Shown: positions 43,678-52,477 of the stretch, piece by piece | Layout of the letters: each line of letters opens with the position of its first letter | How positions within the stretch are numbered: the stretch's first letter is position 1 | Source: Kiritimatiellota bacterium | GTDB taxonomy: Bacteria > Verrucomicrobiota > Kiritimatiellia > JAAZAB01 | Length of the DNA stretch: 59,289 nt | Assembly: GCA_026398415.1 (NCBI GenBank) | Contig: JAPLSY010000025.1 | Span: 1-59,289 of the forward strand | Reading direction: 5' to 3' | Made by a program: the position numbers and the translations under genes | The notes under the pieces: model-generated | Told to the model about the DNA's origin: nothing | The model's input: the letters and a program-made list of their open reading frames with translations, nothing else | Database searches by the model: none

Positions 43678-45390
43678 ATGAATCACCAGGAACTTGAACG
43701 TAAATCTTCGGCGCTGACGCTCTCGGACATGGAAATCTTCGTGTTCCCGGAGCTTGTCTACAGTTTGTTGTTGGCCAACCTGATGAGCCCGCGCATTTGG
43801 CGGTGGCGCGCGGACCCATGGTTTGCAGGCCTCGAGACCATGAAGCCCTACCGGCGCATCGTCCGGCTCAAGCAATACATCATAGAGCATTACGCCTTCA
43901 ATCTGGACCTCGACACCTGGGGGCTGACAACCAAACAGCGGGAACTGGGCCGGTTTGCCGATTTTATTGATGCCGAGACCCTCAAGCAGTCCAACGCGCT
44001 CTTTGGCTACGAGGGGGATAAATATTATTTCGACGTGGATATCCGCAAGCATTTCGGGCTCGACAAGTACGCGGGTGACGTAATTCCGTATTGGAAGACC
44101 GAAACGGTGGAGGCCATGGATGCCTTTAAGTACCGGGAGAATTATGCCGGTGGCGCCGGCGAGTGCGTGTCGCTGGCGGTGCTCTATGCGGCGGCGCTCT
44201 TCATTGTGGCGCGCATTCCGCTTAAGGACATTTTCCTGATGGCCACGCCGCTGCACTCCCAGAATTTTGTGGACGTGGGCGAAGGCGTTTTGACCAATAA
44301 TCGGCGACTGGTGACCAGGGCCATGTGGTTTAACGGCACCGCCCTCTCGGCCCAGGCCCGCCGTGCGTTGGAAAACGAGCGCGTGACCTTGGTGGCCCAC
44401 GAGACCGGGTATGTGCACATCCTTTTCCCGGACGCCACCATTCAGCCGCAAGCATATGCCGGTTTTGCCGAGCGCCTGCGCCGGTTCCTGCAGGTCGGCC
44501 TGACGGATGAGATGTTGGGCAACTACATCCGCCACCGCCGCGATATCCAGAAATGCTTCCAAATCCGTTATCCCATTCATGGCGTAGACCATTATATCGG
44601 CGCCGAGCGCGCCTTTGCGTACGAGCAGGGCAGTTCGTTCAAGGTCACGGACGCGACCCGTAACAAATTGCTGTCGGAAATAGAAGTGGAATACTTTTCG
44701 CATGAGCTTGTCCCCAACGGCATTGTGCTTAACGACTTGGAAGACTACCTTCGCACCCATAGGGTGGATTTGAATAATGCCGCTGATGTGGAGGCCCTGC
44801 GGAAGCAATTTTCCTGCGGCTGTCTGAATGCCGCCGTGGCGATAGAGGGCCTGATTCGTTTCTGCCAGACGGTTCCCCGGATTCCTGATATCCGGGAAAA
44901 AACCGTGCGGTCGGAACCGGTGCCTTTGGCAATTACCCTCGATATGGATCGTCAGGCCTTGATCGCCCGGTTGGAAGCGATCCGTCCGCAAAACGCGGTG
45001 GCGAACCTGGCTTTCTATGCCTACCGCGACCTTACCCGTACGGAACCGGAGCCGTTTCTGCTGGCGGCCCTGGAGCGCAATCCCGTCTCGATCGTTGGCG
45101 CTGCCGCGCTGACGGAAGAGCAAGTGCTTAAGCGCGTGGCGGACATGTCCAACGAATCGATATATGACGGGCCCGGCCGGCTGGCCCAGCCCGATGAAGT
45201 TTGGAATTACGGTCGTGGCGATGGAGTGGAACGGGCGATCCTGCTGGCGAACATTCTGCATGCGCGCGCCCCGGAAAAGAAGATCTCAATCGAGATTGCG
45301 CCCACGGCAGCCAGGCTGATCATGGATGGCAGGGAGGCCAAATTCAAATCCTCCAAGCAGTTGAAGCAACAGGTCTGGCCTTTGGCCTGA
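43678..45390 (+). CDS. Unknown protein with transglutaminase-like domain(s)
   Basis: A 570-residue soluble protein I cannot name. Around residues 155-205 it has GGAGECVSLAVLYAAALF followed by ATPLHSQNFVDVGEGVLTNN. The spacing of Cys, His and Asp is that of the transglutaminase-like (papain-fold) triad. Near 515-545 a second similar segment, GRGDGVERAILLANILHARA, lacks the Cys, suggesting a second degenerate copy. Between them lies a long alpha-rich region (about 230-430). No signal peptide or membrane helix. SD TAAGGT precedes the ATG. It lies between the permease and MTA phosphorylase, ending by a heptamer island. Confidence 0.8.
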   Translation: MNHQELERKSSALTLSDMEIFVFPELVYSLLLANLMSPRIWRWRADPWFAGLETMKPYRRIVRLKQYIIEHYAFNLDLDTWGLTTKQRELGRFADFIDAETLKQSNALFGYEGDKYYFDVDIRKHFGLDKYAGDVIPYWKTETVEAMDAFKYRENYAGGAGECVSLAVLYAAALFIVARIPLKDIFLMATPLHSQNFVDVGEGVLTNNRRLVTRAMWFNGTALSAQARRALENERVTLVAHETGYVHILFPDATIQPQAYAGFAERLRRFLQVGLTDEMLGNYIRHRRDIQKCFQIRYPIHGVDHYIGAERAFAYEQGSSFKVTDATRNKLLSEIEVEYFSHELVPNGIVLNDLEDYLRTHRVDLNNAADVEALRKQFSCGCLNAAVAIEGLIRFCQTVPRIPDIREKTVRSEPVPLAITLDMDRQALIARLEAIRPQNAVANLAFYAYRDLTRTEPEPFLLAALERNPVSIVGAAALTEEQVLKRVADMSNESIYDGPGRLAQPDEVWNYGRGDGVERAILLANILHARAPEKKISIEIAPTAARLIMDGREAKFKSSKQLKQQVWPLA

Positions 45391-45393
45391 AGA

Positions 45394-45428
45394 GAGGCCG
45401 TAGACTGTGGGCTGTAGACCGTGAATTG
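45394..45428. repeat. Heptamer island, TAGACTG family, left arm
   Basis: Five words in phase: GAGGCCG, TAGACTG, TGGGCTG, TAGACCG and a degenerate TGAATTG. It is the same composite as at 39002-39036. An inverted array follows at 45459-45493. Confidence 0.88.
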
Positions 45429-45458
45429 ATGTGAAGACGAGACGGCTGACGCCGGATT

Positions 45459-45493
45459 AAGACCTACAGTCTACAGCCTTCAGTCTACGGTCT
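45459..45493. repeat. Heptamer island, TAGACTG family, inverted right arm
   Basis: Five words of the reverse-strand type (AAGACCT, ACAGTCT, ACAGCCT, TCAGTCT, ACGGTCT). Together with 45394-45428 it gives two arrays facing each other 30 bp apart that could fold into a hairpin. Confidence 0.85.
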
Positions 45494-45595
45494 GTTCGTT
45501 TGGGCTGTTGCGTTTAGGCTTGCCTGTCCCACTGCAATGTTTATGATCAGCAACCATAACTGATCGAACATCCCTGCCATACATGGAGGTGTTTC

Positions 45596-46384
45596 ATGGC
45601 CAAAATTGGTATTATCGGCGGATCGGGCATTGACGATAATCTGCATCTGACTGAAGTGAAGCGGATCAAACTGCATACGCCCTACGGCGCTACGTCGGAT
45701 CTGGTGATCACGGGCAAGTTGCAGGGGATGGATATCGTTGCCCTGCCGCGGCATGGTGCCAACCATCGAATTATGCCATCGTTGGTCAATTTTCGGGCGA
45801 ATATCTGGGCCATGCGGGAACTTGGTGTTACCCACGTCATCGCCACAACCGCCTGCGGCAGTCTGCGCGAGGAAATCGAGCCCGGCCACCTGGTGTTCAT
45901 TGACCAGTTCATTGACCGTACCACCCGCCGTGCCCAGACATTTTACGAGGGGATGACCGTCTGCCATATCCCGATGGCCGAGCCGTTTTGTCCCCAACTC
46001 CGCAAGCTGTTTTCGAAAGTCGCCGCCGAACTCAAGATACCCCATCACGACCGGGGCACGGTGGTGACCATCGAGGGCCCCCGTTTTTCGACTAAGGCCG
46101 AAAGCCGGATGTTCCAGATGTGGGGCGGCGATGTGATCAACATGAGCACGGTGCCGGAGGTGGTCCTGGCCCGGGAAGCCGGTCTCTGTTATGCGGTCAT
46201 TGCCATGAGCACGGATTACGATTGCTGGCATGAATCGAAGGAGTCGGTCACCTTTGAGCTGATCCTGAAGACGATGGCAACCAACGCGGCCAATGTGCTC
46301 CGCATGTTCCCGGGAGTGATTAGCGGGATTCAAGATGCCGGACCCTGCGATTGCCGGAAAGGGTGTAACGTCAACAGCCTCTAA
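45596..46384 (+). CDS. mtnP: S-methyl-5'-thioadenosine phosphorylase
   Basis: A 262-residue purine nucleoside phosphorylase of the MTA type. The N-terminal phosphate loop is [17 protein letters not shown] gives the phosphate-binding region, and [20 protein letters not shown] and STDYDCW mark the substrate-binding part. It cleaves 5'-methylthioadenosine to adenine and 5-methylthioribose 1-phosphate, recycling the SAM by-product. SD GGAGG precedes the ATG. The C-terminus ends in a Cys-containing tail (GPCDCRKGC). It is followed by a FmdB-type zinc ribbon gene and RecN on the same strand; no functional link is obvious. Confidence 0.95.
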   Translation: MAKIGIIGGSGIDDNLHLTEVKRIKLHTPYGATSDLVITGKLQGMDIVALPRHGANHRIMPSLVNFRANIWAMRELGVTHVIATTACGSLREEIEPGHLVFIDQFIDRTTRRAQTFYEGMTVCHIPMAEPFCPQLRKLFSKVAAELKIPHHDRGTVVTIEGPRFSTKAESRMFQMWGGDVINMSTVPEVVLAREAGLCYAVIAMSTDYDCWHESKESVTFELILKTMATNAANVLRMFPGVISGIQDAGPCDCRKGCNVNSL

Positions 46385-46408
46385 ACACCTTATGAGAGGT
46401 GCCTGGAT

Positions 46409-46633
46409 ATGCCGATTTATGAATATGAGTGCGGGGAATGCCGAAAAAAATTCGAGCATCTTCAGCGCCGGGTAGGGGATGTGCCAACGCAATGTCCGCA
46501 TTGCGCCGGCAGGAAACTGAAGAAAGTGTTGTCGGGCTTCAGCGTAACGGTGCCGACAGGGGGACATCAGCACGAGCCCTCGGCCGCCTGCGCAGCATGT
46601 CCCCACGGGGGCTGTCCGCACAGCGGTCATTAA
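46409..46633 (+). CDS. FmdB-type zinc ribbon protein
   Basis: A 74-residue protein with the FmdB signature MPIYEYECGECRKKFEHLQ and a second pair in CPHCAGRKLKKVLSGF, which should bind one zinc. The C-terminus is Cys/His/Gly-rich (ACPHGGCPHSGH), usual for the family. Its function is not established; it has been called a putative regulatory or metal-binding protein. It lies 24 bp after mtnP and 3 bp before recN, so these genes are probably co-transcribed. Confidence 0.92.
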   Translation: MPIYEYECGECRKKFEHLQRRVGDVPTQCPHCAGRKLKKVLSGFSVTVPTGGHQHEPSAACAACPHGGCPHSGH

Positions 46634-46636
46634 GCA

Positions 46637-48358
46637 ATGCTCCAATCCCTCCAGATCAAAAACCTGGCCTTGGTTGATACCCTCGATGTGGAGTTCGAGT
46701 CCGGGTTAAATGTAATTACCGGGGAGACGGGGGCCGGTAAGTCCCTGATCATTGGCGCCCTGAATCTGCTCCTGGGCGAGCGTGCCGATAAAACTCTTCT
46801 GCGCGAAGGCGCGGACCAGTGCGTTGTCGAGGCTGTATTCCAGATGGCCCGGCCGGATGAACTCCGTGCGCTACTGCAGGCAAGCGGGATCGAGTGTGGC
46901 GCCGAGGATCGGCTCATCGTCAAACGCGCGTTTACCGCTGCCGGGGCCGGCCGGCAATTTGTCAATAACAGTCCCGTTACGCTCCAGGTATTGAAACGTA
47001 TCGGCGAACTGCTGGTGGACATGCACGGGCCCCACGACCACCAATCATTGCTGGGCGCCGATTTCCAATTGAATGTCCTGGATGCCTTTGGCCGCCTCGA
47101 AAATGAGCTTACCGCTTACCGCGCGGAGTACGATTGCCAACAGGCCTTGCTTGCCCGGCACCAGGCGCTGACTACCGGAGACGCGGATGTGGCACGCCAG
47201 GTGGACCTGCTTACCTTCCAGGTCAGGGAACTGGAAACGGCCGCCCTACGCGAGGAAGAAGAGGCCGAGATTGTTCGCGAACAAAACGTGCTGGGCAATG
47301 CCCAGGCCATTCTGCAATGGGCCGAAGAAATTCGCCAGGTGTTGACCGAGGCCGAGGAGAGCGCCTTTAATTGCCTGGCCGCGGCGCAACAAGCCCTCGA
47401 TAAGCTGGCGGCGCTGATGCCTTCCGCCGCCGGCTGGAAAAGCGAGGCGCGGACCTTGGCGGAGCAAATCCAGGATCTCTCCGCCGGTGTCGGCGCCTTG
47501 GCCCGGAACATTGAAGGCGATCCGGGTCGCCTTCAATGGCTGGATGATCGGCTGGCGGTCTATCAAAAGCTTAAACGAAAATACGGCGGGTCGGTGGCCG
47601 ATCTGTTGAAACTGTTTGAACAGACCCGGGAACGCCTGCGTGATCTGCAGACCCGGGACGAGCAGGTGCGCAAGCTGGATGCCGAACTGAACGCCGGACG
47701 CCAGCGGCTGGAAGCGCTGGGGCAGGTGCTCCGTTGTAAGCGCGAACCGGCGGCCAAGCGCCTGGTGCAAGCCATAACCGCGGAACTCCAGGACTTGGGA
47801 TTCGAGAAAGCGGCCTTTGCCATTGCGTTTAGCCCCGTCGAGCCGCGCGCAGACGGGATGGATGCCCTGGACTTTACCTTCGCGCCCAATCTGGGCGAGT
47901 CCCCGCGCCCTTTGCGGGCCATTGCGTCCAGCGGGGAAATGTCGCGCGTCATGCTGGCGGTCAAGACCGTGCTGGCGGAGCATGACCGTATTCCCGTTCT
48001 GATCTTTGATGAAATTGACGTCAATATCGGCGGCAAAACGGCTCGACGCGTGGGCGAGAAACTGGCCGAGGTGGCCCACCGCCATCAGGTCCTCTGCATT
48101 ACGCATTTGCCCCAGGTGGCCGTGCACGGCAACGTCCAGTTCGCGGTTGAAAAACGGGTGCAGAACGGGCGTACGGTGGCGCGCATTATTAAACTTGACA
48201 GCCCAAGTCGGATTGAGGAAATTGCGCGCATGTTGGGTGGTCGTGACACTACCCGCGTGACGCTGGACCATGCCCGCGAGCTGTTGGCAAAAGCGTCAGC
48301 CGATATCATTTTAAAGGCCGGCAAAGCAAGACCCAAAGGAAAGGAATCAGGATCATGA
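46637..48358 (+). CDS. recN: DNA repair protein RecN
   Basis: A 573-residue SMC-like ATPase. Walker A is TGETGAGKSLIIGAL near residue 30, the coiled-coil middle (about 155-360) is Ala/Glu/Leu-rich, and the C-terminal signature is ASSGEMSRVMLAVK followed by Walker B PVLIFDEIDVNIGG. RecN acts in double-strand break repair, holding DNA ends together. The ATG at 46637 is 3 bp after the zinc ribbon gene. Its stop overlaps the next start by 4 bp (ATGA at 48355). Length and all motifs are normal for the family. Confidence 0.96.
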   Translation: MLQSLQIKNLALVDTLDVEFESGLNVITGETGAGKSLIIGALNLLLGERADKTLLREGADQCVVEAVFQMARPDELRALLQASGIECGAEDRLIVKRAFTAAGAGRQFVNNSPVTLQVLKRIGELLVDMHGPHDHQSLLGADFQLNVLDAFGRLENELTAYRAEYDCQQALLARHQALTTGDADVARQVDLLTFQVRELETAALREEEEAEIVREQNVLGNAQAILQWAEEIRQVLTEAEESAFNCLAAAQQALDKLAALMPSAAGWKSEARTLAEQIQDLSAGVGALARNIEGDPGRLQWLDDRLAVYQKLKRKYGGSVADLLKLFEQTRERLRDLQTRDEQVRKLDAELNAGRQRLEALGQVLRCKREPAAKRLVQAITAELQDLGFEKAAFAIAFSPVEPRADGMDALDFTFAPNLGESPRPLRAIASSGEMSRVMLAVKTVLAEHDRIPVLIFDEIDVNIGGKTARRVGEKLAEVAHRHQVLCITHLPQVAVHGNVQFAVEKRVQNGRTVARIIKLDSPSRIEEIARMLGGRDTTRVTLDHARELLAKASADIILKAGKARPKGKESGS

Positions 48359-49689
48359 CGGAAGGGAAGTCAAAACTGGCGCTGTTAGGCGGGTCGAAGG
48401 CCGTGACACAACAGGAACGCGACATGTTCACGTGGCCGATAATCACCAAGGAAGACGAGCAGGCCGTGTTGGAAGTCCTGCGTAACCGGTCCATGTCCGG
48501 CAGTGATGTGACCATGGCGTTTGAGAAAGAATTTGCGGCCTGGCAGGGCGTGAAATACGCAATGGGTTCTTCCAGCGGGACAGGGGCTTTGCATGCCGCC
48601 ATGTTTGGCTGCAAGGTGGGGGTGGGCGATGAAATCATTTGCCCGAGTTTGACCTATTGGGCGTCCTGTCTGCAGGCCTTTTCATTGGGCGCCACGATTG
48701 TGTTTGCCGAAGTGGAGCCCCATTCCCTGTGCCTGGATCCCAAAGATATCGAGCACCGCATTACGCCCCGCACAAAGGCCATCGTGGCGGTTCATTATTG
48801 CGGTTATCCGGCGGACATGGACCCGATCATGACCATTGCCCGCAAGCACAAAATCAAGGTTATCGAGGACGTATCGCACGCGCATGGCGGCCTCTACAAG
48901 GGTCGGCGCGTAGGCACGATCGGCGATGTGGCCGGATATTCCCTGATGAGCGGGAAGGCGCTGGCCATTGGCGAGGCGGGGATCCTGACGACCAATGACA
49001 CGGAAATATACGAGCGGGCGATAGCTTTCGGGCTTTATGAGCGCAATAATGCCGATACCATCCAGACGGAAGCACTCAAGCCGTTTGTTGGATTGCCATT
49101 GGGCGGTTATAAGTACCGCATGCACCAGATGAGTTCCGCCATGGGACGCGTACAATTGAAACATTACGATGCGCGCATGGCCGAAATTCAAAAGTCCATG
49201 AATTTGTTCTGGGATCTGCTGGAAGGAGTTCCCGGCATTCAGGCCCATTGCCCGTCGAAAGACTCGGGAAGCACCATGGGTGGTTGGTATAGTCCGCGCG
49301 GGTTGTTCAAACCGGAAGCGTTGGAAGGCCTGTCGTTGCGGCGGTTTGCCGAGGCGGTGGCGGCGGAAGGCGGTGCCTGCTCGCCGGGCTGTAACGCGCC
49401 CCTGCATTTGCATGCGCTGTTCAATACCTGCGATGTCTATGGCCACGGCAAACCGACGCGCATCGCCAATACGGATCACGATCTGCGCCAACCGAAGGGA
49501 TCACTGCCGGTGACGGAACAAGTGGTCGGCCGTGTGTACGGTATTCCCTGGTTCAAGCATTATCGTCCGAATTACATTAAACAGCAGGTGAACGCCTATA
49601 AGAAGGTGGCCCGCTACTACAAGGAACTGCTTCAAGACGATACCGGCAAAGGTGTGGTTGAGGGTGCCTATCACCTCTCCCGGCGCTAA
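48355..49689 (+). CDS. DegT/DnrJ/EryC1/StrS-family aminotransferase
   Basis: A 444-residue PLP-dependent aminotransferase. GSSSGTGALHAAMFG marks the cofactor phosphate-binding region, VHYCGYPADMDPI and EDVSHAHGG the PLP-ring contacts, and SLMSGKALAIGEAG holds the Lys that forms the internal aldimine. Family members aminate keto sugars or form amino acids on nucleotide sugars. It is translationally coupled to recN but is functionally more akin to the Gfo/Idh and TIM-barrel genes at 50622-52477, which are on the other strand. The protein is longer than typical sugar aminotransferases. The product is unknown. Confidence 0.93.
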   Translation: MTEGKSKLALLGGSKAVTQQERDMFTWPIITKEDEQAVLEVLRNRSMSGSDVTMAFEKEFAAWQGVKYAMGSSSGTGALHAAMFGCKVGVGDEIICPSLTYWASCLQAFSLGATIVFAEVEPHSLCLDPKDIEHRITPRTKAIVAVHYCGYPADMDPIMTIARKHKIKVIEDVSHAHGGLYKGRRVGTIGDVAGYSLMSGKALAIGEAGILTTNDTEIYERAIAFGLYERNNADTIQTEALKPFVGLPLGGYKYRMHQMSSAMGRVQLKHYDARMAEIQKSMNLFWDLLEGVPGIQAHCPSKDSGSTMGGWYSPRGLFKPEALEGLSLRRFAEAVAAEGGACSPGCNAPLHLHALFNTCDVYGHGKPTRIANTDHDLRQPKGSLPVTEQVVGRVYGIPWFKHYRPNYIKQQVNAYKKVARYYKELLQDDTGKGVVEGAYHLSRR

Positions 49690-49702
49690 AACGCCAAAGG
49701 CC

Positions 49703-49765
49703 GGACGGCAGACGACGGACAACAGATGACAGACGCCGGAAACGAAAGACGGGAAAACGGCAGTC
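49703..49765. repeat. Heptamer island, GGACGGC/AGACGAC family
   Basis: Nine words in phase (such as GGACGGC, AGACGAC, AGATGAC, AGACGCC) right after the aminotransferase stop. It grades into A-rich words at its right end. Confidence 0.85.
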
Positions 49766-49790
49766 GGTCAAAAACGCAGCAACAGACCTG

Positions 49791-49911
49791 CCCGCAGTGC
49801 TACAGCGTTGCAGGCGGGGTGCCGCGGCTACAGTAATAACTTTCCAAAATGTAGCCGCCCCACTCAGCTGGGGCGTGGTTCCCGCCAAGTAGGCGGGCCC
49901 GCCTTTGGCGG
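49791..49911. repeat. Two GC-rich hairpins after the aminotransferase gene
   Basis: CCCGC...GCGGG arms at 49791-49817 and CCGCCAA...TTGGCGG at 49882-49911. They lie in a convergent gap and resemble the palindromes near 39061 and 42445. They could act as bidirectional terminators, but no T-run is seen. Confidence 0.55.
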
Positions 49912-49936
49912 AAAAGTTGCCGCTCCTAAGGCCTAC

Positions 49937-50452
49937 TTAAAACTTCCAGCGCTCGTGGCATACGATTTTCTCTAACGGCAAGCGGCTCTTGGCGCGGAAC
50001 GTATCGGCCGGATAGCCCATTGCCAGCAATTCCACCACGCGTACCTGGGTTGGAATATCGAGAATAGCTTTAACCTGGTCCTCGTAAAAAGAGCCCACCC
50101 AGCAGGCGCCCAGCCCCTCTTCCACAGCCTGAAGCACCATGTGATCTATGGCGATGGCCACGTCAATCGGGTAGGCCAGGTGCCCGCAGCGCATGACGTA
50201 ATCCGAAGTTGCACTACAGCAGACGATAATTACGGGCGCTTCGCCTACGAAGGCCTGGTTGTTTGCCGCCACACACAGCTTTTTGCGCGTATCCGCGTCC
50301 TGGACGACGATAAACCGCCATTCCTGCATATTCTTGGCCGAAGGTGCCAGCCGCGCGGCTTGCAGAACGGTTTCCAGTTTTTCCTTTTCTACGGGCCGTT
50401 TCTGGTACGCGCGCACCGAATACCGCTGTTGAATCTGTTTTAGTAATGCCAT
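49937..50452 (-). CDS. Nitroreductase-family FMN oxidoreductase
   Basis: A 171-residue nitroreductase-fold protein. FMN-contacting residues are in RYSVRAYQ and APSAKNMQEWRFIVV, and VEEGLGACWVGSF and ELLAMGYPA mark the C-terminal part. It should bind FMN and use NAD(P)H to reduce a quinone, nitro compound or other substrate; the physiological one is unknown. SD GGGAGG precedes the ATG. A pair of Cys residues (VCCSA) in the middle is less common. It is convergent with the aminotransferase gene. A long heptamer island lies upstream of its start. Confidence 0.92.
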   Translation of the reverse strand: MALLKQIQQRYSVRAYQKRPVEKEKLETVLQAARLAPSAKNMQEWRFIVVQDADTRKKLCVAANNQAFVGEAPVIIVCCSATSDYVMRCGHLAYPIDVAIAIDHMVLQAVEEGLGACWVGSFYEDQVKAILDIPTQVRVVELLAMGYPADTFRAKSRLPLEKIVCHERWKF

Positions 50453-50472
50453 GGCTAACCTCCCTCTTAATC

Positions 50473-50549
50473 AGACGACGGATGACGGATGGCGGACGAC
50501 AGACTTCAAACCAAAAATGAAGAACGAATAACCAGGAACCCAGAACGAA
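50473..50549. repeat. Heptamer island switching family in phase
   Basis: Eleven consecutive 7-bp words. The first five are AGACGAC/GGATGAC type and the rest AAATGAA, GAACGAA, TAACCAG type, with no change of phase. It lies upstream of the nitroreductase gene. Confidence 0.88.
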
Positions 50550-50621
50550 ACTGATTACTGTTCGTTGGTATAGCCCGAACTGCCCGTAGTTAAGATGGTT
50601 GGGGTGTCTATTCCCATGGAC

Positions 50622-51647
50622 TTATAGCCGCACCACCCGGTCCTGGGTCAAGGCCTTGTCGCAGGCCAGCGTCAGCTGAAGCGATTTCCATCCGTCCGTG
50701 TAGTCACACGGGTTGATGCTCCAGTCTCCGGTCTTGACCATCTTCAGGAAAATCTCGTTTTCATATTCGTAAATTGGCCGGCTCCCCGGCTGAAACTCAA
50801 AAACACCTTTGGTCGCCGTCTTGGTCAGGTGGCGGCTTAATTTATTATGCGCGCCCGCCGAGGGCTGTTCGACCACCAGGCGGCCTCCGGGAAACAGGCG
50901 ATAGAGCCGTTTTTCGCCGCTGAAGACAAGTTCGTTTCGCCAGGCGTCGCCGACCCACGTATGCACATGAGTCCCGATGATGCCGCTGGCAAACGTGAAA
51001 ACAAGGCCTAGTGTTTCATCAATGGTGTACCCCTTCCGTTGCTTGTGCACCGGGTTCCTGGCTGAACCGCGGACTTCCTTCACTTCGCCGAACAGGTAGC
51101 GCAGCAGGTCCAGGTTGTGGGTCGCTTGGTCCACCAGGGCGCCGCCGGATTTTGCCTTGTCGTAGAACCAGGCCGGCAATTCCATTGTCAGGCTGACGTT
51201 GCAACCGTAGAACGATTGAACGAGGTGAATGGGATCATCCCGCATGAGGACGCGCAACTGCTGGACTGCCGGCATGCATCGGAATACGTAACCGATCTGG
51301 ACATGGGCCTTGCGTTTGGTTAGCCCCCCGGCCGTAGCCGCAGCCTCGGCTTCCCGCCGTTCCGCCGGCTTTTCACAGAAGACCGGAATTCCCCGGTCGG
51401 CGCAGGCCAGCAGCGGCTCGCGCCGCACGATGGGCGGCGTACATAGCCAGACGGCGTCCGGCTTGACCTGATCCAGCATCATGCGATAATCCGTGAAAAC
51501 TTCGCCGCCGAATTCCTGCTGGCGCTTTACAGCCTGTTCACGCTTCATATCGCACAAAGCCGCCACACGTACGTCCCGGCGCATTTTCAGGTAACGCAGA
51601 TGTACGGAAGCAATACCGCCCGTGCCAATAAACGCAGTCCGCATCAT
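50622..51647 (-). CDS. Gfo/Idh/MocA-family oxidoreductase
   Basis: A 341-residue NAD(P)-dependent oxidoreductase. The Rossmann motif is TAFIGTGGIASVHLRYL, the EKPAERREAEA motif contains the catalytic Lys, and DQATHNLDLLRYLFG carries the active-site His. The C-terminal domain (about 125-330) is the usual sugar-binding beta sheet. It likely oxidises or reduces a sugar or inositol-like polyol. The start overlaps the stop of the upstream isomerase-like gene (ATGATGA at 51647-51641), so the two genes are coupled and probably act in the same pathway. Substrate unknown. Confidence 0.93.
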   Translation of the reverse strand: MMRTAFIGTGGIASVHLRYLKMRRDVRVAALCDMKREQAVKRQQEFGGEVFTDYRMMLDQVKPDAVWLCTPPIVRREPLLACADRGIPVFCEKPAERREAEAAATAGGLTKRKAHVQIGYVFRCMPAVQQLRVLMRDDPIHLVQSFYGCNVSLTMELPAWFYDKAKSGGALVDQATHNLDLLRYLFGEVKEVRGSARNPVHKQRKGYTIDETLGLVFTFASGIIGTHVHTWVGDAWRNELVFSGEKRLYRLFPGGRLVVEQPSAGAHNKLSRHLTKTATKGVFEFQPGSRPIYEYENEIFLKMVKTGDWSINPCDYTDGWKSLQLTLACDKALTQDRVVRL

Positions 51648-52477
51648 GGTTTAACCTCTGCTAACAATTTTTTGAGATAGGCAACGGTTGCGGCAATGTC
51701 GCGGTTCTGCTGGTCTCCCGAAATCTCGCGCTCGATAATGAACTCGCCGGTGAATCCGATTTCGCCCAGGCGCCGCACAAACTCAGGGAAGCGGACACGA
51801 CCCTCGCCCACCTTGACTTCCTTGCCCAGTTTCATGGGATCGGTCGGGTAAAGTCCGTCCTTGGCATGGATGTTGCGGACGAACGGGCCAAACACATCCA
51901 GGGCATCGATGGGATTGCCTTTGCCGTAGAGAATCAGATTAGCCGGATCCAGGTTGATCCCCAGGTTGGGCAGGTCCACGGACTGAATCAGACGCAGCAG
52001 GGTTACGGGTGTCTCCTGCCCGGTCTCGAACCAGAATTCCAGCCCCAGATTTTTTAAATGGTTCGCGATATGCCGTACCGCCACCACGACGTCATGGAAC
52101 GCGGGATCATTCGCATTTTCCGGAATAAATCCCAGGTGCGTAATGACCGCTGGGACACCCAGGGCCTTGGCAAAGGGACCTGCTTGCATCAGTTCCTGCA
52201 CGCGCTGGTAGCGGTAGGCTGGCGGCACAAAGCCAAGCGTGAGCGGTCCCTCGGTAAAATTCCAGGAGCTGGGTCCGGAGTATCCGGCCCAGAAGGAAGT
52301 AATGTGAATGCCGCCATCTTTCGCTTCCCGGCGGACTTTGTCCGCTAATGCGTTGGTCCACAGGGCGGGGTCCCAACTGCACAGTTGACAGACATTCAAA
52401 CCATGTTGTTTCATTTGCGCAAAACAGCTGCGATCCGCATACAGTGAAGCGAGCACACCGATTTTGTTGTTCATCAT
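51644..52477 (-). CDS. Sugar phosphate isomerase/epimerase-like TIM-barrel protein
   Basis: A 277-residue xylose-isomerase-like TIM barrel. The N-terminal strand is KIGVLASLYADRSCF, and metal-binding candidates lie in EFWFETGQETP, LGINLDPANLILYG and NIHAKDGLYP, with a late Glu in EFIIERE. Such enzymes isomerise or epimerise sugars and often pair with Gfo/Idh dehydrogenases in carbohydrate catabolism, as here. I start at 52477 with AAGGAG 4-9 bases upstream; 52537 is open but adds 20 atypical residues. It is the first gene of the pair. The divergent U32 gene begins 123 bp away. Confidence 0.92.
   Translation of the reverse strand: MMNNKIGVLASLYADRSCFAQMKQHGLNVCQLCSWDPALWTNALADKVRREAKDGGIHITSFWAGYSGPSSWNFTEGPLTLGFVPPAYRYQRVQELMQAGPFAKALGVPAVITHLGFIPENANDPAFHDVVVAVRHIANHLKNLGLEFWFETGQETPVTLLRLIQSVDLPNLGINLDPANLILYGKGNPIDALDVFGPFVRNIHAKDGLYPTDPMKLGKEVKVGEGRVRFPEFVRRLGEIGFTGEFIIEREISGDQQNRDIAATVAYLKKLLAEVKP

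Noticed and set aside
43546..45261. 571-residue minus-strand open frame
   Set aside because: Antisense shadow of the transglutaminase-like gene; the plus strand has SD and the Cys-His-Asp motif.
45500..45595. SAM or MTA riboswitch upstream of mtnP
   Set aside because: The gap is short, filled on its left by heptamers, and has no recognisable conserved aptamer core.
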